Below are positions 1-5,111 of a stretch of DNA of 5,111 nt, one piece after another (positions within the stretch are counted from its first letter, which is position 1; each line of letters starts with the position of its first letter). Made by a program: the position numbers and the translations under genes. This DNA is from Fidelibacterota bacterium SCGC AAA003-L08. Its GTDB lineage: Bacteria; Fidelibacterota; Marinisomatia; SCGC-AAA003-L08; D37C17. Below the pieces are notes generated by a model that was not told where the DNA came from, made no database searches, and saw only the letters and a program-made list of their open reading frames with translations. The stretch lies in assembly GCA_000405805.1 (NCBI GenBank), contig ASPJ01000053.1, positions 1-5,111 of the forward strand, written 5' to 3'.

Positions 1-12
1 CCTCTAATAATA

Positions 13-25
13 GAAGGGTTCCTTC
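13..25 (-). terminator. Small hairpin downstream of tRNA-Pro (possible weak terminator)
   Basis: A perfect 5-bp stem, GAAGG paired with CCTTC around a 3-base loop, lies 13 bases past the tRNA discriminator base on the transcribed strand. It is followed by an AT-rich stretch (TATTATTA), not a clean run of T. It could be a weak terminator or a processing structure for the tRNA 3' end. The stem is short and the window ends soon after, so this is tentative. Nothing else recognisable lies in positions 1 to 38. Confidence 0.25.
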
Positions 26-38
26 AGTTCTGTCGGAG

Positions 39-112
<74 letters not shown>

Positions 113-120
113 ATATAATC

Positions 121-489
121 TTATAATTCTTTCTTAAATTCTCGAATAGAGGTAAGTATATCCTCTATGTCGTTCTTTATTTTTTTCAACGTTGAGACGT
201 TCATCCCCGACAATCTATTAATATCTAAAACCTTACTTTTTGATTTTAAATCTTTAAGATGCTGGCGAGCTCCTTTAATAGTAAATTTCTCCTCATGTAA
301 TAATTTTTTAATTTCTTTTATATTTTCTATATCTTTAGGAGTATAGACTCTATTCCCAGCGCTATTTTTATTAGGCTTTAAATGAGGAAATTCAGTTTCC
401 CAATATCTCAAAACATATTGTTTTAATTCAATCATATTGCTGACTTGACCAATTGAATAGTATAATTTTTTAATATTTCTTAATTCCAT
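121..489 (-). CDS. Small MerR-family transcriptional regulator (HTH only)
   Basis: This 122-residue protein is a DNA-binding regulator of the MerR superfamily. Residues 10-19 (YYSIGQVSNM) form the recognition helix-turn-helix start. VLRYWETEFP (26-35) is the signature of the subfamily with RYWE followed by EFP. NRVYTPKDIENI (46-57) is the wing and second helical motif, and FTIKGARQHL (69-78) closes the domain. Residues about 95-121 are charged and helical and could form the antiparallel dimerisation coiled coil. There is no effector-binding domain and no cysteine metal site, so the signal is unknown. Homologues of this short type are often found next to tRNA-Pro, and in proteobacteria also next to ihfA; here only the tRNA is present. 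The ATG at 489 gives the usual short lead before YYSIG. No Shine-Dalgarno sequence precedes it, and a possible -10 box lies only 11 bases upstream, so the message may be nearly leaderless. Its DNA targets cannot be read from the sequence. Confidence 0.9.
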   Translation of the reverse strand: MELRNIKKLYYSIGQVSNMIELKQYVLRYWETEFPHLKPNKNSAGNRVYTPKDIENIKEIKKLLHEEKFTIKGARQHLKDLKSKSKVLDINRLSGMNVSTLKKIKNDIEDILTSIREFKKEL

Positions 490-500
490 TTAAATAAATT

Positions 501-533
501 CTTATATTAGTTAGTTAAAGTTATACTTTAACT
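501..533 (-). promoter_or_regulatory. Inverted repeat and possible -10 box upstream of the MerR gene
   Basis: A perfect inverted repeat occupies 513-533, with arms AGTTAAAG and CTTTAACT around a 5-base centre (9 bp if the outer centre bases also pair). Reading toward the MerR gene it is followed by TATAAG at 506-501, a plausible -10 box. A weak TTAAAG at 531-526 lies 19 bases upstream of it. MerR proteins are known to bind palindromes in promoters with long 19-20 bp spacers, so this could be an autoregulatory operator. The inference rests on position and symmetry only. The stem has almost no GC, and the T run lies upstream of it, so it does not fit an intrinsic terminator. Confidence 0.4.
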
Positions 534-537
534 TATT

Positions 538-573
538 AAAAAAAAATATTTTAACCAAACAAAAGTTTAATGC
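538..573 (-). terminator. T-rich stretch after alanine dehydrogenase (possible weak termination site)
   Basis: Just past the ald stop, the transcribed strand carries only a weak pairing (AAAC with GTTT around TTTT, extendable by two G-T pairs). This is followed by an AT stretch and nine consecutive T at 546-538. A U tract of this length could end the truB-ald transcript, but the hairpin is very weak and the spacing from it is long. The operon may instead read through into the MerR gene and tRNA. The 84-base gap is the longest non-coding stretch between genes in the window. Confidence 0.25.
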
Positions 574-1686
574 TTACAGAAGGGTATCTAGGGGACTATA
601 AGGAATACTGAAAGATTCAGCTACAGCAGCATGCGTTACGTTTCCTTTATATATATTTAATCCAGATCGGAGTTCTGAAATATTAGATAAATTATTTTCT
701 AACCTAGTATTAGCCAGTTTATATATATATTTAAATGTAGAGTTTGATAAAGCAAGAGTTGATGTATAAGGAACTGCTCCAGGCATATTAGCTACGCAAT
801 AATGAGTTATTCCACTTACTTCATAAGTAGGATTTTTATGTGTTGTTGGCTTACATGTTTCGACGCATCCTCCTTGATCAACAGCTACATCGACTATTAC
901 TGATTTTTTATCCATATACTGGAGCATTTCTTTTGTAACTAAATTCGGAGCCTTTGCACCTACAACCAGCACAGCTCCTATCAATAAGTCTGTTTTTGGA
1001 AGCAAATCCGATATATTATGTCTGTTTGAATATAGAGTGCAAACATTTGAAGGCATAATATCGTCTAGATATCTTAATCTTTCCGGATTAATATCAAGTA
1101 TATTTACTTTAGCACCCATTCCAGAAGCTAATTTTGCTGCATTAGTACCAACAACTCCACCTCCCAGTATAGTAACTGTGGCAGGCTCTACTCCAGGGAC
1201 GCCACTTAATAATTTACCTTTTCCACCCATATTTTCCTCTAAGCACTTAGCTCCATTCTGAACAGCCATTCTTCCTGCAACTTCACTCATAGGAATCAAT
1301 AAGGGAAGTTCCCCAGAATCCTTCTGCACTGTCTCATAAGCTATTGCTATAGATTCATTCTCAATCATTCCATTAGTCAATTCTTTACTTGCAGCAAAAT
1401 GAAAAAAAGTAAATATTATTTGATCTTTTTTGATTAATGATATTTCATGATCAATAGGTTCTTTGACTTTTACTATCATATCTGATTTAGAATATATTTC
1501 TTCAGAGGTCTTCAGTATATTGGCACCAGATTTGATGTAAGTTTCATCAGAGAATCCACTGGAAACCCCTGCAGAACTTTGAATTAAAACAGAATTACCA
1601 CTTTTAACTAGTTCTTCAGCACCAAAAGGAGTAAGAGAGACTCTATGTTCGTCCTCTTTAATTTCTTTAGGTATTCCTATAATCAT
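574..1686 (-). CDS. ald: Alanine dehydrogenase
   Basis: This cytosolic NAD-dependent enzyme interconverts L-alanine with pyruvate, ammonium and NADH, so it can serve alanine catabolism or ammonium assimilation. The 370-residue length is typical. MIIGIPKEIKEDEHRVSLTP opens the N-terminal domain. The substrate and catalytic residues fall at the numbers known from bacterial Ald proteins: Arg15, Lys75 (VKVKEP), His96 (TFFHFA) and Asp270 (VAVDQGG). The Rossmann NAD site is at about 173-198, with LGGGVVGTNAA (174-184) and Asp198 ending the second strand (LDINPER), consistent with NAD rather than NADP. NMPGAVP (300-306) is a family signature. The ATG at 1686 overlaps the pnp stop as ATGA, and no good ribosome binding site precedes it, so translation is probably coupled to pnp. 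The related transhydrogenase alpha subunit and saccharopine-type enzymes are excluded by length and motifs. Its presence in this operon is unusual. Confidence 0.96.
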   Translation of the reverse strand: MIIGIPKEIKEDEHRVSLTPFGAEELVKSGNSVLIQSSAGVSSGFSDETYIKSGANILKTSEEIYSKSDMIVKVKEPIDHEISLIKKDQIIFTFFHFAASKELTNGMIENESIAIAYETVQKDSGELPLLIPMSEVAGRMAVQNGAKCLEENMGGKGKLLSGVPGVEPATVTILGGGVVGTNAAKLASGMGAKVNILDINPERLRYLDDIMPSNVCTLYSNRHNISDLLPKTDLLIGAVLVVGAKAPNLVTKEMLQYMDKKSVIVDVAVDQGGCVETCKPTTHKNPTYEVSGITHYCVANMPGAVPYTSTLALSNSTFKYIYKLANTRLENNLSNISELRSGLNIYKGNVTHAAVAESFSIPYSPLDTLL

Positions 1687-3773
1687 GCATTCTGTTCTTT
1701 TTTCAGTAAAGCTTTTATGCTATAGCCAGCCCTACCTTGATCATCTATTTTAACCAATTTAACTTTTACCTTTTGGCCTACCTTTAGATGATCTTCTACT
1801 TTATTTACTCTTTCTAGAGCAATCTCAGATATATGCACTAAACCCTCTTTCCCAGGAGCTACTTTAACAAAGGCACCAAAATCTAATGTTTTCACAACTT
1901 CAGCATCAAATATATCCCCTACTTCAGGAACCAAACTATAAGAATTAACGACATCTAAGGCTTTTTCCATCTTACCTGCATCAACCCCCATTATAATGCA
2001 CTGCCCAGAGTCTTCTATATTTATCTCACATTCATACTCTTCACATAATGCTTTTATATTCTTTCCACCAGGGCCTATAAATTCACCTATTCTATCAATA
2101 GGTATCATACCTTGGTAGACTTTTGGAGCATATTCAGACAAGTTGCTTCTGTGTTTTGGCAAAGCTTCTTCCATTTTTGATAATATATGAAGCCTAGCTT
2201 CTTTCGCTTGTTGTAGCGCTTTAGTCATAATATCTATAGGTAAACCATCAATTTTTAAATCCATCTGAATTGCAGTTATTCCATCTTTTGTACCGGCAAC
2301 CTTAAAATCCATATCACCTAAATGATCTTCGGTACCGAGTATATCTGTTAGAATAGCGTAATTATCTTTATCCTCCATTATTAATCCCATAGCAACACCA
2401 GCAACAGGAGCTTTAATGGGAACCCCTCCATCCATAAGGGCTAAAACAGAAGAGCAGACCGTTGCCATAGAAGAAGAGCCATTCGACTCTAATACTTCAG
2501 AAACCATCCTTATTGTATATGGAAAATCATCAAAATCAGGAAGAACTTTACCAACAGCTCTTTCAGCTAAGTTTCCATGACCTACTTCTCTCCTTGATAA
2601 ACTAAATCTCATCCTTGCTTCCCCTACACTGTAAGGAGGAAAGTTATAATGAAGCATATATTTTTTGTAAGATAAACCTTCTATATTATCTATCATCTGT
2701 TCATCTTTTTTATTACCTAAGGTTAAAGTAGCTAATGCCTGTGTCTCTCCTCTAGTAAATACAGCTGAGCCATGAGCTCTTGGGAGAAGAGATGTTAATA
2801 TATCTATATCTCTAACAGTTTTCGTATCTCTACCATCAGCTCTTAAGCCTTTATGTAAAGTTTGTGACCTTAGGTCTTCACTTATTTTTTGGTCAATGTA
2901 AGATTTTATTTGACGTGAATCATCAGGATATTCATCAATCAAGCCTTGAACTACATCATTTATAAAAAGCCTTATATCTTCATATCTTGAATGTTTATCT
3001 TTAGGTTTATTAAAGCCTGATATTTTCCCTTCAATAATACTATCTATTTTTTTATGTAACTCCAAATTAACTTCTTTCTCAACAATAGATCTTTTTGGAA
3101 GACCGCACTCATCAGCCAGTTCTTCTTGGAGTTTAATAATATCTTTTATCACCTCATGACCGTATTGAATTGAAGATAGAAAATCTTCTTCAGAAATAAA
3201 ATCAGACTCTCCTTCAACCATCACAATAGAATCACTGGTCCCAGAAATTATAATTTCCATATCGCTTACTTCTAATTGTTCTACTGTGGGATTTGTTACA
3301 AAATCTCCATCAATTCTACCAACCCTTACAGCTGCTACAGGACCATTCCAAGGAATGTCAGATATTAAAAGTGCAACCGATGCACCTATAGTACCTAATA
3401 TATCACCATGATTTTCACCGTCATACGAAAGCAGAGTTATCATCACTTGCGTTTCAGCATTAAATCCATCTGGGAATAGTGGTCTTAAAGGTCTATCTGT
3501 TAACCTTGATGCAATAATTTCTTTTTCACTAGGCCTCGCTTCTCTTTTGAAAAAACCACCCGGAATTCTACCTGAAGCATAATATTTCTCTCTATACTCT
3601 ACCATTAATGGGAAAAACCCTCTGTCCTCCCCTTCATCTTTATTCGCTGTTGCAGTAACTAATGCGACTGTATCTCCGTATTTTATAACAACGGATCCAC
3701 TTGCTTGTTTTGCAAGCATTCCTGTTTCGATTACCAGCTCTCTGCCGGCAACTGTTAAACTTTTCTTTATCAT
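1683..3773 (-). CDS. pnp: Polynucleotide phosphorylase (polyribonucleotide nucleotidyltransferase)
   Basis: PNPase degrades RNA 3' to 5' by phosphorolysis, releasing nucleoside diphosphates, and can also add 3' tails. It acts as a cytosolic trimer and often joins a degradosome. The 696 residues show the full family layout. The first RNase PH domain (about 1-140) contains FFKREARPSEKE (74-85). A helical linker domain follows (about 145-300). The second, catalytic RNase PH domain (about 310-535) has the phosphate-binding NGSSSMA (431-437) and catalytic Asp483, Asp489 and Lys491 in TEDHLGDMDFK. The KH domain (about 552-612) has the GPGG loop at 567-570. The S1 domain (about 618-690) has FGAFVKVAPGKEGLVHISE. 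The protein ends soon after S1 with no long tail. The ATG at 3773 is one base after the rpsO stop, with AAAGGA as ribosome binding site. No key residue is missing. Confidence 0.99.
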   Translation of the reverse strand: MIKKSLTVAGRELVIETGMLAKQASGSVVIKYGDTVALVTATANKDEGEDRGFFPLMVEYREKYYASGRIPGGFFKREARPSEKEIIASRLTDRPLRPLFPDGFNAETQVMITLLSYDGENHGDILGTIGASVALLISDIPWNGPVAAVRVGRIDGDFVTNPTVEQLEVSDMEIIISGTSDSIVMVEGESDFISEEDFLSSIQYGHEVIKDIIKLQEELADECGLPKRSIVEKEVNLELHKKIDSIIEGKISGFNKPKDKHSRYEDIRLFINDVVQGLIDEYPDDSRQIKSYIDQKISEDLRSQTLHKGLRADGRDTKTVRDIDILTSLLPRAHGSAVFTRGETQALATLTLGNKKDEQMIDNIEGLSYKKYMLHYNFPPYSVGEARMRFSLSRREVGHGNLAERAVGKVLPDFDDFPYTIRMVSEVLESNGSSSMATVCSSVLALMDGGVPIKAPVAGVAMGLIMEDKDNYAILTDILGTEDHLGDMDFKVAGTKDGITAIQMDLKIDGLPIDIMTKALQQAKEARLHILSKMEEALPKHRSNLSEYAPKVYQGMIPIDRIGEFIGPGGKNIKALCEEYECEINIEDSGQCIIMGVDAGKMEKALDVVNSYSLVPEVGDIFDAEVVKTLDFGAFVKVAPGKEGLVHISEIALERVNKVEDHLKVGQKVKVKLVKIDDQGRAGYSIKALLKKEQNA

Positions 3774-3774
3774 T

Positions 3775-4053
3775 TTATCCTTTACTTTCTCTTATGTTTA
3801 AACTTTTAATAAGCTGTTTATATGATTCTAAATTATTTTTACGAACATAAGTCAATAATCTCTTTCTCTTAGAGACTAGTTGAATCAGTCCTCTTCGGGC
3901 ACTATGATCTTTTCTATTCTTTTTTAAATGATCTGTTATATACTCGATTCTTTTTGTAAAAATTGCTACCTGAGATTCAGAAGATCCTGACATTTTTTCG
4001 TCTCCTGAAAATGTTTTGATAATTTCTTTTTTATTCTCGCTACTTAAAGCCAT
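3775..4053 (-). CDS. rpsO: 30S ribosomal protein S15
   Basis: S15 is a primary binder of the 16S rRNA central domain and helps form a bridge to the 50S subunit. The 92-residue protein has the usual four-helix layout. An N-terminal helix (about 4-16) is followed by the GSSESQVAIFTKRI stretch (23-36). The RNA-binding core KKNRKDHSARRGL (44-56) comes next, then LVSKRKRLLTYV (59-70) and YKQLIKSLNIR (78-88). It is three or four residues longer than the common 88-89, with a short ESKG tail whose last two codons carry the pnp ribosome binding site. The ATG at 4053 is 4 bases after the ribF stop. In several bacteria S15 represses its own mRNA through a structured 5' leader. Here the leader would have to lie within the ribF coding region, and no such structure was recognised. 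It sits in the conserved order truB-ribF-rpsO-pnp. Confidence 0.98.
   Translation of the reverse strand: MALSSENKKEIIKTFSGDEKMSGSSESQVAIFTKRIEYITDHLKKNRKDHSARRGLIQLVSKRKRLLTYVRKNNLESYKQLIKSLNIRESKG
3778..3783 (-). promoter_or_regulatory. Ribosome binding site of pnp, inside rpsO
   Basis: AAAGGA lies 4 bases before the pnp ATG and forms the last two sense codons (Lys-Gly) of rpsO. It supports the chosen pnp start and tight coupling of the two genes. Confidence 0.7.
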
Positions 4054-4057
4054 TCAC

Positions 4058-4963
4058 CTATCCTTTTATTCTTATACTCTGAATACAATATTCTTTATCT
4101 AAATTGATTTGATTAATTAATTCCTCTTTAGTCTTGAATTTAATTTCATCTCTAATCCGTCGCTTGAAAATTAATTCTACCTCACAATCATATATATCAA
4201 ATTTTTTATCTGACAATATATGGACCTCTACTCTTCTCTCAACATAAACGTTATCATTGAATGTAGGTCTAACGCCAATATTACACACACTATTATAACT
4301 TTTTTTATTCTTTTTTATAAATATTTCAGTAGAATAGACACCATTTTTAGGCAATAATTGAATTTTATGATTGATTTCTATGTTTGCTGTTGGGAAAGAA
4401 AGCTTTTTGCCTAAGCCTTCCCCGTGAATCACTTTGCCATAAAATGAAAAATCTCTACCTAACAGGCTGTTAGCTTCTGTTATTTGACCATTTTTAATAA
4501 GATTTCTTATAATATTGCTCTTTATATCCAAATCTCCAAACATAACTTTCTCAATTCTATGCACTTTATAATCCAAGGAATTTGAGTATTTATTAAGTAA
4601 ATCAAAAGACCCTTCTCTATTTTTTCCAAAAAAATGATCATAACCAATAATTATATCGGATGGATTGAATTTTTTATATAAAAAGTCTATTATGAAATAT
4701 TTTGGATCCATATCAGCAAATGCTTGATTAAAATCTATTATATATAAATAATCTAAATTATAATAATTCAATAGATTGATTTTTTTATCCAATGAAGTTA
4801 TAAGGTAATCTTCGAAGCTATCATTATTAAAAATCTCTACAGGGTGAGGATTAAAAGTAATAAGTAATGATTTTAATCCTTTCTCTCTCGATAATGTTCT
4901 AGTTATATCAATAAGATGATTGTGTCCTTTATGTAATCCATCAAAATTCCCTATAGTAATCAC
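4058..4963 (-). CDS. ribF: Bifunctional riboflavin kinase/FAD synthetase (main frame, N-terminus apparently displaced)
   Basis: RibF phosphorylates riboflavin to FMN and then adenylylates FMN to FAD in the cytosol. Numbering is from the GTG start. The N-terminal nucleotidyltransferase domain shows TIGNFDGLHKGHN (3-15, with the HxGH-type motif), TFNPHP (37-42) and IIGYDHFFGKNREG (105-118). The usual ISSTxIR ATP motif is degenerate here, IKSNIIR (147-153). LLGRDFSFYGKVIHGEGLG (167-185) starts the C-terminal kinase domain, which has FPTAN (190-194), GVY (208-210), CNIGVRPTF (227-235), likely catalytic Glu246 in VEVHIL, and the closing helices. Both domains are complete. The frame can start only at GTG 4963, because a TAA lies at 4972-4970 and no other start codon falls between. 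That GTG has no ribosome binding site and removes the usual leader of about 15 residues, which appears in another frame just upstream. The 301 residues plus 14 or 15 would match the normal family length. Confidence 0.93.
   Translation of the reverse strand: MITIGNFDGLHKGHNHLIDITRTLSREKGLKSLLITFNPHPVEIFNNDSFEDYLITSLDKKINLLNYYNLDYLYIIDFNQAFADMDPKYFIIDFLYKKFNPSDIIIGYDHFFGKNREGSFDLLNKYSNSLDYKVHRIEKVMFGDLDIKSNIIRNLIKNGQITEANSLLGRDFSFYGKVIHGEGLGKKLSFPTANIEINHKIQLLPKNGVYSTEIFIKKNKKSYNSVCNIGVRPTFNDNVYVERRVEVHILSDKKFDIYDCEVELIFKRRIRDEIKFKTKEELINQINLDKEYCIQSIRIKG
4061..4066 (-). promoter_or_regulatory. Ribosome binding site of rpsO, inside ribF
   Basis: The same AAAGGA lies 7 bases before the rpsO ATG and encodes the final Lys-Gly of RibF. 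It supports the rpsO start at 4053. Confidence 0.65.
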
Positions 4964-5007
4964 ACAGTTTTAGGAAGATTTTTAGTTTTATTATTTAATG
5001 TTTTCAT
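4960..5007 (-). pseudogene. Probable displaced N-terminus of RibF (15-codon frame ending at a TGA/GTG overlap)
   Basis: An ATG at 5007, out of frame within the end of truB, is preceded 7 bases upstream by purine-rich GAAGAG. It opens a frame encoding MKTLNNKTKNLPKTV and then TGA. This resembles the normal N-terminus of RibF: a short polar lead with an LPK-type turn, then a valine leading into the ITIGNFDG strand. The TGA (4962-4960) overlaps the GTG start of the main ribF frame (4963-4961) as GTGA, within the run GTGTG. Deleting one GT would fuse both frames exactly. It could be a mutation, an assembly error, a leader peptide with stop/start coupling, or a recoding site; which one cannot be told from one sequence. 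Confidence 0.6.
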
Positions 5008-5111
5008 TTAAAAACTCTTCAAGCGTCAGGCTGTTTTCCCTATTATACTCACCTACGCTTAGCCTTTTCAGTTCTTCCAAGTATCCATGTGTGCCTAATT
5101 TTCTAGCTATA
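4991..5111 (-). CDS. truB: tRNA pseudouridine-55 synthase, C-terminal end (partial)
   Basis: Only the last 39 codons are in the window, in a frame read from 5110; the gene continues beyond its end. They begin IARKLGTHGYLEELKRLSVG and end ENIK before TAA. The LGTHGYLEELKR stretch followed by VGEYNRENSLTLEEF matches the typical end of the TruB catalytic domain (small residue-GAHL-xxLRR-xxxG-xF-xxxxAxTLEEL in most members). TruB makes the conserved pseudouridine 55 in the T loop of tRNAs. Identification rests on this motif and on the truB-ribF-rpsO-pnp gene order. The ATG of the upstream ribF fragment overlaps its last codons, and the stop lies 27 bases before the GTG of the main ribF frame. Confidence 0.85.
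   Translation of the reverse strand, partial: IARKLGTHGYLEELKRLSVGEYNRENSLTLEEFLNENIK

Noticed and set aside
1..38. An encoded CCA end or a second tRNA after tRNA-Pro
   Set aside because: The bases following the discriminator are CTC, and no cloverleaf could be formed in the remaining 38 bases.
513..533. The inverted repeat as an intrinsic terminator
   Set aside because: The stem is almost free of G and C. On the transcribed strand the T run precedes it, and on the other strand it is followed by A, so neither direction fits.
1037..1261. A 74-codon plus-strand open frame
   Set aside because: It lies wholly inside ald on the opposite strand, over its conserved NAD-binding region. It has no recognisable domain and no sign of its own expression, and is a shadow of the real gene.
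4964..5010. An FMN riboswitch controlling ribF
   Set aside because: The whole space between truB and the main ribF frame is under 30 bases and contains none of the conserved RFN-element sequence.

Overview
The window is a strongly AT-rich, tightly packed bacterial chromosomal segment. Every gene is on the minus strand, so transcription runs from high to low coordinates. By eye the G+C content is about one third, many gaps are only a few bases and several junctions overlap. This suggests a small-genome, probably uncultivated (perhaps marine) bacterium. The lineage cannot be fixed from the sequence alone. A streamlined marine group such as Marinimicrobia/SAR406 or an AT-rich proteobacterium is a guess, not a result.

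Layout in direction of transcription: the last 39 codons of truB (tRNA pseudouridine-55 synthase, cut by the window edge); ribF (FAD synthetase/riboflavin kinase); rpsO (ribosomal protein S15); pnp (polynucleotide phosphorylase); ald (alanine dehydrogenase). A short AT-only gap follows with a clear inverted repeat. Then come a small MerR-family regulator and, 8 bases after its stop, a tRNA-Pro(GGG). The first four genes are the widely conserved 3' end of the nusA-infB-rbfA-truB translation cluster. The ald gene is an unusual addition, joined to pnp by an ATGA stop/start overlap.

The most interesting point is the truB-ribF junction. The long ribF frame can only start at a GTG (4963), and that protein begins directly on the first strand of the nucleotidyltransferase domain with no leader residues. 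A 15-codon reading frame with a better start (ATG at 5007, inside the end of truB) encodes what looks like the missing RibF N-terminus. It runs into a TGA overlapping the GTG, inside a GTGTG repeat. Removing one GT unit would join the two frames into a normal-length RibF. This may be a real frameshift, an assembly error, or a stop/start-coupled or recoded junction.

No mobile element, CRISPR array, defence system or clearly novel system was found. The genes are well-conserved housekeeping families with intact catalytic residues wherever these could be checked.
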